A stretch of 64,000 bases of DNA from G963422565 sp963422565 (GTDB taxonomy: Bacteria > Pseudomonadota > Alphaproteobacteria > MPNO01), in contig OY730228.1 in the NCBI GenBank assembly GCA_963422565.1, positions 3,038,001 to 3,102,000 of the forward strand, written 5' to 3'. Position numbers and translations under genes: made by a program. Positions 23,163 to 30,720 of this stretch are shown here, in pieces. Each line of letters opens with the position of its first letter. Within the stretch, counting starts at the first letter, position 1. Below the pieces are notes generated by a model. That model ran no database searches. It was not told the origin of the DNA and saw only the letters and a list, made by a program, of their open reading frames with translations.

Positions 23163-24224
23163 TCAGCCTTCGAAGCCGGCAGGAATGGGCAAATGGGGGG
23201 CGGCCAGCGACAGGGCCTTGAACAGAAGCCCCATCTGGTCGCGGGCCGTCAACCGCCGATGGGCCGCGCGCAGCTCCCCGCGCCGCGCTGCGTCGGCGCT
23301 CGCCCGCAGCACCTCGAACCGCATGTCGGCGCCCAGCCTCTGCAGGAATGCCCCCTGCGGTATCGGTCCGTAGACGGCCGCCCCGGCGCGGCGCGCGGCG
23401 CAGGCCAGGGCGCCGAAATCGACATGGGCGGAAAGGTCCGCCTCGCCCGGAGAGGAGAGGAGCGCGACGGGCCGATGGCGGCGCACCGCCTGCAGGCTCT
23501 CTCCGAGCTGGCAGCCCGAATGGCCGTAATCTACGATCAGCGCGACGCCGCCCCGGCGCGCCAGGCGGCGGGCGATCGCCTCGGCGAGGGCGAGGCCGGT
23601 GGGGCTGGTCTCCCAGACCGCGCCCTCCGGGGCCGGGCGTGTCAACGGCGCTGTCGGTCCGTCGACAAAACGCAGCCTGCCGGCCGCTTGGTCGATGCCG
23701 ACGCGGCGCTCGCGCCAGCCGCCGCCCCGGCGGACATATTGCGCCGCCGGCAGGGCGTCAAAGAACTCGTTGGCGACCAGGATCAACGGGCCGTCGGGCA
23801 GGTCCTCGAAGCGATCGTGCCAGCGGGGCGCGTATGGGCGCAGTAGGGCCGCCTGGCGCGCCGCGAGAACCGGACTGGTCTCGACCAGATGCAGCGCGGC
23901 CGCCTCGACGAAACCGGGAACTCGTCCCCCGGCGCGCAGGGCATCGGCGAGAAGCGTCCCCCGCCCGGGACCGAGCTCTGCCAGGACCAAGCGCTCCGGC
24001 GCTCCCATCGCCCGCCAGCAGACCGCGCACCAGGCGCCGAGGAGCTCGCCGAAGACTTGGCTGATCTCGGGCGCGGTGGTGAAGTCCCCCGCGCGGCCCA
24101 GCGGGTCGCGGCCCCGATAGTAGCCGTGTTCCGGGTCGTTGTTCGCCGCCTCCATGAAGGCCGAGACCGGGATCGGCCCGAAGCGGCGAATCCGGTCGCA
24201 GAGTCTCTCCTCCAGCGGCGTCAT
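23163..24224 (-). CDS. SAM-dependent methyltransferase, MidA/NDUFAF7 family
   Basis: A 353-residue class I methyltransferase of the DUF185/MidA type. It starts MTPLEERLCDRIRRFGPIPVSAFMEAA and carries the family hallmark DPLGRAGDFTTAPEISQVFGELLGAW, the SAM site LAELGPGRGTL and LVANEFFDALPAAQYV. NDUFAF7/MidA methylates an arginine of a complex I subunit in mitochondria; the bacterial role is inferred. The ATG overlaps the lgt stop by 4 bp (ATGA), so it is coupled to lgt; this order is known from alphaproteobacteria. Confidence 0.93.
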   Translation of the reverse strand: MTPLEERLCDRIRRFGPIPVSAFMEAANNDPEHGYYRGRDPLGRAGDFTTAPEISQVFGELLGAWCAVCWRAMGAPERLVLAELGPGRGTLLADALRAGGRVPGFVEAAALHLVETSPVLAARQAALLRPYAPRWHDRFEDLPDGPLILVANEFFDALPAAQYVRRGGGWRERRVGIDQAAGRLRFVDGPTAPLTRPAPEGAVWETSPTGLALAEAIARRLARRGGVALIVDYGHSGCQLGESLQAVRRHRPVALLSSPGEADLSAHVDFGALACAARRAGAAVYGPIPQGAFLQRLGADMRFEVLRASADAARRGELRAAHRRLTARDQMGLLFKALSLAAPHLPIPAGFEG

Positions 24225-25009
24225 CGGCGCGGCGCGCGCAGGATCAGAAAGAGTCCTGCGAGGAGAAGGGGAATTGACAGGAGTTGGCCCATGGACATGC
24301 CGAGGAGAAGCAGGCCGAGATGGGCATCGGGCTCCCGGAAGAGTTCCGTGGACCCGCGCGCGACTGCGTAGCCGACGAGAAAGGCGCCGCCGACCAGCCC
24401 CTGGCGCTCCAGTGCCCGGGCGCGGAAGACGAGCCAGGCGAGGATCAGGAACAGAACCGCGCCCTCGAGCAGCGCTTCGTAGATCTGGCTGGGATGGCGC
24501 GGTTCCGGGCCGCCGCCAGGGAAGACCATCCCCCAGGGCGCGGAGGTCGAGCGGCCGTACAGCTCGCCGTTGACGAAGTTCGCGCATCGACCCAGGAAAA
24601 GGCCGATCGGCGCAGCGGCGCCGATCAGGTCGCCCAGCGCCACCCACGGAATCCGGCGTTTGGCCGCGAACGCCAGCGTCGCCAGCAGGACGCCGCAGAG
24701 CCCGCCATGGAAAGACATCCCGCCTTGCCACATGGCGAGGCTCTCCAGCGGATGCGCCAAATAGTATGCGGGCTTGTAGAACAGCACGTAGCCGAGCCGG
24801 CCGCCGAGGATCACGCCGACGGTCGCCCAGACCACGAAATCGTCGATGTCCCGCCGCGCGACTCCGGCGGGCTGCCGCCCGGCGAGGACGATCGCGTAGC
24901 GCCAGGCAAGCAGAATTCCCACGACATAGGCGAGCGCGTACCAGCGGATCTGCAGCGGCCCGATCGCGACGGCGACCGGATCGATGGCCGGGAAAGCGAG
25001 CGCGTGCAT
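24221..25009 (-). CDS. lgt: Prolipoprotein diacylglyceryl transferase
   Basis: A 262-residue inner-membrane enzyme with seven predicted membrane segments. Diagnostic motifs are ESLAMWQGGMSFHGGL, GRCANFVNGELYGRST (the Lgt signature with the catalytic Arg) and HPSQIYEALLEG. It transfers diacylglycerol from phosphatidylglycerol to the lipobox cysteine of prolipoproteins, the first step of lipoprotein maturation. First gene of an operon with the MidA-like methyltransferase, pgeF and a lipoprotein. A TATAAG hexamer on the minus strand at 25046-25041 is a candidate -10 element for this operon. Confidence 0.96.
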   Translation of the reverse strand: MHALAFPAIDPVAVAIGPLQIRWYALAYVVGILLAWRYAIVLAGRQPAGVARRDIDDFVVWATVGVILGGRLGYVLFYKPAYYLAHPLESLAMWQGGMSFHGGLCGVLLATLAFAAKRRIPWVALGDLIGAAAPIGLFLGRCANFVNGELYGRSTSAPWGMVFPGGGPEPRHPSQIYEALLEGAVLFLILAWLVFRARALERQGLVGGAFLVGYAVARGSTELFREPDAHLGLLLLGMSMGQLLSIPLLLAGLFLILRAPRR

Positions 25010-25104
25010 CCATTGGTCTCCCTGGGCGCGGGCAGCCGACCTTATATGAGCATGGACTCGTCGACGATACCGGCGCGGGCCCCCGACGTAACCGGTGCCC
25101 GGGT

Positions 25105-25133
25105 TTGCCGCCCCGCTATGCCCGCCCCATAAT
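25105..25133 (+). promoter_or_regulatory. Candidate ubiK promoter giving a leaderless transcript
   Basis: TTGCCG (25105-25110), a 17-bp spacer and CATAAT (25128-25133; 5 of 6 to TATAAT). The transcription start expected 7 nt downstream falls at 25140, the A of the ubiK ATG. No Shine-Dalgarno sequence precedes that ATG, which agrees with a leaderless message. Confidence 0.5.
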
Positions 25134-25139
25134 GGACCG

Positions 25140-25406
25140 ATGCAGTCGAGGAACCGTATCTACGAAGATGCGGCGCGCGTCGCCGAGGGCGCCTTCGGCA
25201 CCTTGGTCGGGCTGCGGCGCGAGATCGAAGCGATGATCCGCGCCCAGTTGGAGCGGCTGCTGGCAGGGATGGATCTCGTCCGGCGCGACGAGTTCGAGGC
25301 CGTGCGCGAGATGGCGGCGAACGCCCGTGCCGAGCAGGAACGGCTGGCGGCCCGGCTCGCCGCGATCGAGGCGCGGACTCGCGCCGGGGAAGAGTCCCGC
25401 GGCTGA
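25140..25406 (+). CDS. ubiK: Ubiquinone biosynthesis accessory factor UbiK (BMFP domain)
   Basis: An 88-residue protein that is mostly coiled coil: NRIYEDAARVAEGAFGTLVGLRREIEAMIR then a second helix DLVRRDEFEAVREMAANARAEQERLAARLAAIEAR. This matches the BMFP/DUF526 fold of UbiK, which trimerises and helps the ubiquinone hydroxylase complex with UbiJ. Start at 25140 fits the family's N-terminus; an upstream in-frame ATG at 25095 would add unrelated residues. Divergent from lgt (130 bp). Confidence 0.9.
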   Translation: MQSRNRIYEDAARVAEGAFGTLVGLRREIEAMIRAQLERLLAGMDLVRRDEFEAVREMAANARAEQERLAARLAAIEARTRAGEESRG

Positions 25407-25450
25407 TTATCCACAGCTTTTTCCTGGGTAATTCCACAGCGCTCTGTGGA
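25407..25450. promoter_or_regulatory. DnaA box and related CCACAG motifs
   Basis: A perfect DnaA box TTATCCACA occupies 25407-25415, starting right after the ubiK stop. It is followed by ATTCCACAG (25431-25439) and an opposing CTGTGGAT, which form a perfect 7-bp inverted repeat TCCACAG / CTGTGGA around CGCT (25433-25450). The region to 25527 is AT-richer than its surroundings and contains no gene. It could be a DnaA-titration or regulatory site for the ybjN-like gene. The classical alphaproteobacterial oriC neighbours (hemE, maf, parAB) are absent, so it is probably not oriC. Confidence 0.5.
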
Positions 25451-25527
25451 TCCTTGCGCCGTTGTTATCGGTCTGTCACCCTAGATTTAGCGGCAATTGA
25501 AGGTTCGGCTTCTAGATATGGGCCGGG

Positions 25528-26058
25528 ATGCGCGATGCCGCCGAGGGTGACCGCATGGTTATCGACATCGGGACGTTGGAAGCCGACGAGGCGAACCCGC
25601 TCGATCTGGTCGAGGATATGGCGGCCGAAAACGCGTGGGACGTCGTCCGGTCGGGTCCGGGCGATCTGTCCCTTCGCGTCGAAGGGGAGTGGTGCGGCTA
25701 CCAGATGTTCCTGACCTGGCAGCCGGAGATCTCGGCGCTGCTCTTCGCCTGCGCCTACGAGCTGCGGGCGCCGGAGCCCTTGCGGTCGCAGATCGCCGAG
25801 CTGGTCGCGCGGATCAACGAGTGGCTGATCGTCGGCCATTTCGATCTCTGGATCGAGAACGGGCTGATCGTCTACCGCCATTCCCTGCTGCTGCGCGGCC
25901 AGAATTCGGCGAGCTTCGGGCAGCTCGAAGACCTGGTCGACATCTGCGTCCGAGAGTGCGAGCGCTTCTACCCGTCGTTCCAGTTCGTCGTCTGGGGCGG
26001 CAAGACGCCCCGGGAAGCGTTCGACGCTGCTATTCTCAAGCCTCTAGGCGAGGCCTGA
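25528..26058 (+). CDS. YbjN domain-containing protein
   Basis: A 176-residue acidic cytosolic protein of the YbjN family, which resembles type III secretion chaperones in fold. It contains NPLDLVEDMAAENAWDVVRSG at the N-terminus, the INEWLIVGHFDLWIENGLIVYRHSLLL core and a C-terminal FQFVVWGGKTPREAFDAAIL, as in alphaproteobacterial YbjN proteins. A start at 25555 (MVIDIG, behind GAGGGTG) is equally plausible. Its place between ubiK and proC is conserved in this class. Molecular role unknown. Confidence 0.88.
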   Translation: MRDAAEGDRMVIDIGTLEADEANPLDLVEDMAAENAWDVVRSGPGDLSLRVEGEWCGYQMFLTWQPEISALLFACAYELRAPEPLRSQIAELVARINEWLIVGHFDLWIENGLIVYRHSLLLRGQNSASFGQLEDLVDICVRECERFYPSFQFVVWGGKTPREAFDAAILKPLGEA

Positions 26059-26072
26059 GCTTGGAGGATGCG

Positions 26073-26873
26073 ATGGGCGAACGGCTGGTGCTCGTCGGCT
26101 GCGGCAAGATGGGCGGAGCGATGCTGTCGGGCTGGCTGGCGAACGGGTGGGCGGGCGAAGACATCGCGGTGATCGAGCCCGCCCCGACCGCATCTGCCGC
26201 ACATCCGGAGCCGCGGATGCTGACCGACCCGGCGGATCTCTCCGGCCCGCCGCCGTCTGTGGTGGTGTTTGCGGTGAAACCGCAGGTTCTCCCCGAGATC
26301 GCGCCCGCCTATGCCCGATTCGCGGGTCGGGGAACGGTTTTTCTTTCGATCGCGGCCGGGCGGCCCTCGGGGTTCTTCGAGGCCGTCCTGGGCGACCGTG
26401 CCGCGGTGGTGCGCTGCATGCCCAACACCCCGGCGGCGGTCGGTCGCGGGATCACTGCGGCCTATGCGAATGGCCGGGTCGAAGACGGCCAGCGGCGCCT
26501 TTGCCAGGAATTGCTCGAAGCGGTCGGCGAGGTCGTCTGGCTCGACGATGAAGGGTTGATGGATGCCGTCACGGCGGTGTCGGGCAGCGGGCCGGCCTAT
26601 GTCTTCCTGTTGATCGAGTGCCTCGCCGAGGCCGGCGCCGCGCAGGGGCTGCCGCCGCAGATTGCGGCGCGGCTCGCGCGGGAGACGGTCGCCGGGGCCG
26701 GCGCGCTCGCCCGCCGATCCGGCGAGGGCGCGGCGGCGCTCCGCGTCAACGTGACCAGTCCCGGCGGTACCACCGAGGCCGCCCTCCGCGTCCTGATGGG
26801 ACCGGACGGGTTGGCGGCGCTAATCGACAAGGCGGTCGCGGCAGCGGCGCGGCGGTCGCGGGATCTCGCCTGA
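26073..26873 (+). CDS. proC: Pyrroline-5-carboxylate reductase
   Basis: A 266-residue enzyme, ATG at 26073 behind TTGGAGGATGCG. It has the Rossmann start LVLVGCGKMGGAMLSGW, VVFAVKPQVLPE, VVRCMPNTPAAVGRG, and the ProC signature VSGSGPAYVFLLIECLAEAGAAQGL with NVTSPGGTTEAAL. It reduces pyrroline-5-carboxylate to proline with NAD(P)H. It lies 14 bp after the ybjN-like gene and is convergent with hutI. Confidence 0.96.
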   Translation: MGERLVLVGCGKMGGAMLSGWLANGWAGEDIAVIEPAPTASAAHPEPRMLTDPADLSGPPPSVVVFAVKPQVLPEIAPAYARFAGRGTVFLSIAAGRPSGFFEAVLGDRAAVVRCMPNTPAAVGRGITAAYANGRVEDGQRRLCQELLEAVGEVVWLDDEGLMDAVTAVSGSGPAYVFLLIECLAEAGAAQGLPPQIAARLARETVAGAGALARRSGEGAAALRVNVTSPGGTTEAALRVLMGPDGLAALIDKAVAAAARRSRDLA

Positions 26874-26890
26874 GGGACAGGCCCGACCCG

Positions 26891-28138
26891 TCATGCCGAG
26901 CCGTCCAGACCCTCGAAATTCCCGAGCCGCATGATCCCGGCGCAGGGGTTGACGCCGAACCAGTAGCTCAGTTCCGCCGGCTGCTCGATATCCCAGAAGG
27001 CCAGATCTGCCCGCTTGCCGACTTCGATCGTGCCGCGGTCTCCATCAAGACCCAGGGCGCGCGCCGCGACCCAGGTGATGCCGGACAGCGCCTCCTCGGG
27101 GGTCAGTCGGAACAGCGTCGTGGCCATGTTGAGCGCCAACAGCAAGGATGGCGTCGGGGAGGATCCGGGGTTGAAGTCGGTCGCGATGGCGATCTCGATC
27201 CCCGCTCGGCGGAGCGCGTCCACCGGTGGCAGCCTGGTCTCGCGCAACGTATAGAACGCGCCCGGCAGAAGGACCGCCACCGTCCCGGCGTCGGCCATCG
27301 CGGCGATGCCGTCCTCCGAGCTATATTCCAGGTGATCGGCGGAGAGCGCCCCGAAATCGGCGGCCAGGGCTGCGCCGCCGAGATCCGAGAGCTGATCGGC
27401 GTGCAGCTTCACCGGGATATCGTGGTCGCGTGCGGCGGCGAGGACGCGCCGGGTCTGCTCCGGCGTGAAGCCGATCGTCTCGCAGAAGGCGTCCACCGCA
27501 TCGACGAGCCCCGCACCGGCGGCCGCGGGCAGCATCTCCTCGACGACGAGATCGATATAGGCGTCCCGTCGTCCCGCATATTCGGGCGGCAGGGCGTGCG
27601 CGCCGAGGAAGGTCGTGACGACATCGACCGGCAACGCCCCTCCCAGCCGCCGGGCGACGCGGAGCTGCTTGAGCTCGGTCGCGGTGTTCAGCCCGTAGCC
27701 GGACTTGATCTCGATCGTGGTGACGCCTTCGTGGATCAGATGCCACGCCCATCGCTGGGCCGCCTCGAACAGCGCGTCCTCGCCGGTCTCCCGAGTCGCC
27801 CGCATAGTCGAGGCGATGCCGCCGCCGGCCTTTGCGATTTCCGCGTAGCCGGCCCCGTTGAGCCGCATCTCGAACTCGCCGGCGCGGTTGCCGCCGAAGA
27901 CCAGATGGGTATGGCAGTCGATCAGGCCAGGGGTCACCCATCTGCCCCCGATGCGGTGGACCTCGGCCGCGCAGGCCTCGGGCGATGCCTGCAAGTCCGC
28001 GGGCCGGCCGATCCAGGCGATGCGGCCGCTTTTGACCGCGAAGGCGGCATCGGTGACCGCCCCGTAGGGCGCGCCACCCGGCACCATGGTCGCGATATTG
28101 GCATTGATCCAGAGGCTGTCCCAGATGTCGTTGGCCAT
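26891..28138 (-). CDS. hutI: Imidazolonepropionase
   Basis: A 415-residue amidohydrolase-superfamily enzyme; ATG 28138 preceded by GAGAGAGG. HutI motifs are complete: DCHTHLVFGGNRAGEFEMRL with the metal-binding HxH, AGGGIASTMRATR, IEIKSGYGLN, TTFLGAHALP, KLHADQ, ALSADHLEY and ATDFNPG. It hydrolyses imidazolone-5-propionate to N-formimino-L-glutamate in histidine degradation. No hutH, hutU or hutG is in the window, so it is separated from the rest of the pathway. The nicotinate pathway also needs an amidohydrolase (enamidase), but the motifs favour HutI. Confidence 0.92.
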   Translation of the reverse strand: MANDIWDSLWINANIATMVPGGAPYGAVTDAAFAVKSGRIAWIGRPADLQASPEACAAEVHRIGGRWVTPGLIDCHTHLVFGGNRAGEFEMRLNGAGYAEIAKAGGGIASTMRATRETGEDALFEAAQRWAWHLIHEGVTTIEIKSGYGLNTATELKQLRVARRLGGALPVDVVTTFLGAHALPPEYAGRRDAYIDLVVEEMLPAAAGAGLVDAVDAFCETIGFTPEQTRRVLAAARDHDIPVKLHADQLSDLGGAALAADFGALSADHLEYSSEDGIAAMADAGTVAVLLPGAFYTLRETRLPPVDALRRAGIEIAIATDFNPGSSPTPSLLLALNMATTLFRLTPEEALSGITWVAARALGLDGDRGTIEVGKRADLAFWDIEQPAELSYWFGVNPCAGIMRLGNFEGLDGSA

Positions 28139-28674
28139 GACCCTCTCTCGACCCCGAGCTCTCCGGTCCAACCCGACAGCGGGAGCCGAGGAGCGGACGC
28201 TCCATCATATTCTCCGATGACGGTACCGTGTACATCTCGTTCGCGGCCGCAGCGGTTTTCAATTCGGGGACCACGACCGACCGGAAGACGACCCCTTCCC
28301 CTGCCCCCATATGCGTCGACTCTCATGGCATGGGTTGTGTCTCGTGCCGGGGCGGTTCCCGTCGATGCGATGTCGGAGATGCGGGTATGGAGGAGGATCG
28401 GGCACGGCAGGCGCAGCTTGCCGGGTTGTCGGCGGCGCCGCCGCCGAAGCGGCTAGGGAAGTCGAAGGACTGGCTGCGCGCCTTGAGCATCCGTCCGGCA
28501 CCGCACCGATCCCAGGCGTTTTTCCCGGTCGGGAGGCCTGCGCGGCTCGGTCGTTCGTCGGAGGGGCGGCCCGGTTTCCGACCGCGCAGGGCTCGAAGAA
28601 CGCTTCCCTGGCGACGGTCCGGCCCGGCGGATAGCATGGCGGGGCGGGCGAGGCGCGGGCGGGAGGACGATCGG
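28139..28674. other. Intergenic region between hutI and a Gfo/Idh gene, no gene recognised
   Basis: A 536-bp spacer between divergent genes. It holds the 10-bp palindrome ACGGTACCGT at 28220-28229 next to TGTACA, a possible operator for hutI. Frames are open on both strands through about 28300-28670 but their translations are Arg/Pro-rich with no recognisable family and no Shine-Dalgarno sequence, so I treat them as non-coding. GGGAGGA at 28660-28666 is the ribosome-binding site of the following gene. Confidence 0.5.
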
Positions 28675-29748
28675 ATGCAGAAAACCGAGGTCGCGGTCAT
28701 CGGAGCCGGGTGGTGCGGCGGGATCCGGGCTGAAACCCTGGCCGCATCCGCGTTGGTCGATGCTCTCCATATCTGCGAGATCAGGCCGGACCGGCTGGAA
28801 GAAGTTCGCCGGCTTACCGATTCCGCCTCGGCCACGCTCGACCATCGGGAGATCGTGGAGAATCCTGCGATCGGCGTGGTCTACATCTCGACGACGCCCG
28901 AGGAAACGCATTACCCGATCGCTCGCGACTGTCTGAAGGCGGGCAAGCATGTGCTGTTGGAAAAGCCCATCGCGATGGAGTTCTGGGAGGCCGACGAGCT
29001 GATCGCGCTGGCGCGGTCGAACGGCATCAAATTCACCATCGGCTATTCGCAGCGGTTCAACCCCAAGATCGCCTATGCCAGGAAGTCGATCGTCGAAGGC
29101 CGGCTGGGCAAGGTCGTAAACGTCATGGTCTCGCGTCACGTGTCGCGGAACCTGGGCAAGAAGATCGCGAACCGGGTGAAGCTGTCGCCTGCGGCGATGG
29201 AATCCACCCATGATCTGGATTTCGTCTTCTGGCTTCTGGAACCCGCGAGGCCGGCGACGATCTATGCGCAGGGCGCCTATGGCTGCATGCGGGAGCTGAA
29301 CGGCTCCTATGACTGCATGTGGTCGACGGTGACGATGGACGACGGGACGCTGGTGGTGATCGGGGGCGGCTGGAACCTGCCGCCGAGCTACCCCAACTAT
29401 TGCGGCACCTGGATCGAGATCACGGGGACCGAGGGCGCGCTGATCCTCGACGACACGTCGCGCGACAACTGGCTGAACACTGTCTCGGGCGGCACCCGGT
29501 ATCCGATGTCGACCATGCCGGGCGAGCATGTCGATCACGTCTTCGCCGGGCAGATGGGGCCGGAGACGATCCATTTCCTGGAATCGGTGCTGCTGGATCG
29601 GCCGGTGATGGTGGACCCGGTCCATGCGCGGATGGTGATGGAGGCCTATTCGGCGGCGGACCTGTCGGCGGAAACGGGCGAGCCGGTGTCGCTGCCCCTG
29701 TCCAACATGTCGATGGCGCGGCTAGCCGACATGAGGGCGGCGGAATAG
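28675..29748 (+). CDS. Gfo/Idh/MocA family NAD(P)-dependent oxidoreductase
   Basis: A 357-residue oxidoreductase, ATG 28675 behind GGGAGGA. It has the nucleotide-binding VAVIGAGWCGG, then the hallmark VYISTTPEETHYPIARDCLKAGKHVLLEKPIA with the conserved Lys of EKP, and a second-domain segment STHDLDFVFWLLEP with the catalytic His/Asp pair. Members oxidise or reduce sugars, inositols and related polyols. The stop codon lies inside a sequence that recurs, diverged, at 35994, directly upstream of a 3-hydroxyisobutyrate dehydrogenase-family gene. This suggests the two genes were once adjacent. Confidence 0.9.
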   Translation: MQKTEVAVIGAGWCGGIRAETLAASALVDALHICEIRPDRLEEVRRLTDSASATLDHREIVENPAIGVVYISTTPEETHYPIARDCLKAGKHVLLEKPIAMEFWEADELIALARSNGIKFTIGYSQRFNPKIAYARKSIVEGRLGKVVNVMVSRHVSRNLGKKIANRVKLSPAAMESTHDLDFVFWLLEPARPATIYAQGAYGCMRELNGSYDCMWSTVTMDDGTLVVIGGGWNLPPSYPNYCGTWIEITGTEGALILDDTSRDNWLNTVSGGTRYPMSTMPGEHVDHVFAGQMGPETIHFLESVLLDRPVMVDPVHARMVMEAYSAADLSAETGEPVSLPLSNMSMARLADMRAAE

Positions 29749-29855
29749 GCTGCGGCTCGGGTTCGCGACCGCCCGGTATCGGAGTAAGGCCGCCGACGGG
29801 TAGACGATCGGCATCTTCGGCCCGGGTTTGGTCGGCGTGGCGCTGGCCCGGCGGC
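29738..29855 (+). repeat. Diverged left copy of the junction sequence found at 35994-36131
   Basis: This segment resembles 35994-36131 in the same orientation: both share ATAGGCTGCGG[CT]TCGGGTTCGC, then CGGTATCGGAG, then about 51 bp at roughly 80% identity that in the right copy encodes the Rossmann start of the 3-hydroxyisobutyrate dehydrogenase-like protein. In the left copy that reads TIGIFGPGLVGVALARR with a stop in place of the start region, and it breaks off after 29855. It is a non-functional 5' fragment of that gene. Confidence 0.75.
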
Positions 29856-29930
29856 GCACCGCCCGATCGGGCCGATCCCGGGCGCAACCTGTGAACCATG
29901 CCGGCCCAGGCGGGCGGTGCGCCGCCGGGC
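29846..29930. repeat. Perfect 20-bp inverted repeat with 45-bp spacer
   Basis: The left arm 29846-29865 (GCCCGGCGGCGCACCGCCCG) is the exact reverse complement of 29911-29930. The arms enclose 45 bp without obvious content. No T-run follows either arm, so it is not a standard terminator. The left arm starts inside the end of the duplicated junction sequence. It could be the ends of a small non-autonomous element or a strong stem-loop between the Gfo/Idh gene and the convergent SDR gene. Confidence 0.65.
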
Positions 29931-29987
29931 GTAGCGATCTCGAGGCCGGGCAGGCTGCCGGTCGCCGCTCGCGGCGCGTCGACCGGT

Positions 29988-30716
29988 TCAGTTGGCCCAG
30001 CCGCCGTCGATAACGTGAATCTGGCCGGTGGTGAATCCCGCCTCGTCGCTCGCCAGATAGGCTGCCAGCGCCGCGACTTCGCCGGCCTCGCCCACCCGGC
30101 CCAGCGGATGGCGCGCGATCATCGCCACCCTGGCGCTTTCATGGTCGCCCGTCTCCCTCAACCTTTCGCGCAGCGAAGACGTATCGATGGTTCCCGGGCA
30201 GATGGCGTTGCAGCGAATGCCCCGGCCGGCAAAGTCCGCGGCCACCGATTTGGTAAGGCCGACCACGGCGGCCTTGGATGCCGAATAGATGAACCGGTCC
30301 GGCACCCCCTTTACGCAGGAAGCCACCGACGACATGTTGACGATCGAACCTCCGCCGGCGTCCAGCATGGCGGGCAGGAATGCGCGGATCATGCGGTACA
30401 TGGCTTTCGCATTGAGGTCGAAGGCGAAGTCCCATTCCGACTCCTCGCTGTCCAGAATAGTACCGACATGGACGAAGCCGGCGCAGTTGAACAGGATATC
30501 GACGGTTCCGATGCGTTCCGAGAATTCGCCGATCGCGGCGCCGTCGGTGACGTCGAGGACGGCGGTCGATGCGCAGTCCAGCGTCTCGAGCGCTTCCGAA
30601 TCGATATCGGTCGCGATCACATGCCCGCCTTCGGCGGTGAGGCGTTCCGCCGTCGCCCGCCCGATGCCTCGGCCCGCGGCGGTCACGACGCAGACCTTGC
30701 CTGCCAGACGCTTCAT
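29988..30716 (-). CDS. SDR oxidoreductase, 2-keto-3-deoxy-L-fuconate dehydrogenase/BDH2-like
   Basis: A 242-residue short-chain dehydrogenase: VCVVTAAGRGIGRATAERL (TAxxxGIG motif), FNCAGFVHVG, the catalytic NMSSVAS ... YSASKAAVVGLTKS and IRCNAICPGTIDTSSL. The Asp in ATDID after the second strand points to NAD(H). The IRCNAICPGT-x-x-T-x-SL block is typical of 2-keto-3-deoxy-L-fuconate dehydrogenases and BDH2. It begins 4 bp after the stop of the dehydratase gene, so it probably oxidises that enzyme's deoxy-keto product. It is the last gene of the island operon. Confidence 0.88.
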   Translation of the reverse strand: MKRLAGKVCVVTAAGRGIGRATAERLTAEGGHVIATDIDSEALETLDCASTAVLDVTDGAAIGEFSERIGTVDILFNCAGFVHVGTILDSEESEWDFAFDLNAKAMYRMIRAFLPAMLDAGGGSIVNMSSVASCVKGVPDRFIYSASKAAVVGLTKSVAADFAGRGIRCNAICPGTIDTSSLRERLRETGDHESARVAMIARHPLGRVGEAGEVAALAAYLASDEAGFTTGQIHVIDGGWAN

Positions 30717-30720
30717 GTCG

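Noticed and set aside
25407..25527. Considered as the chromosomal origin because of the DnaA box.
   Set aside because: Only one perfect box, a short gap and none of the usual oriC neighbours; kept as a regulatory site only.
26891..28138. Considered as the enamidase of the nicotinate pathway.
   Set aside because: All HutI signature blocks are present and it lies 9 kb from the nicotinate genes with an inserted island between, so imidazolonepropionase is the better call.
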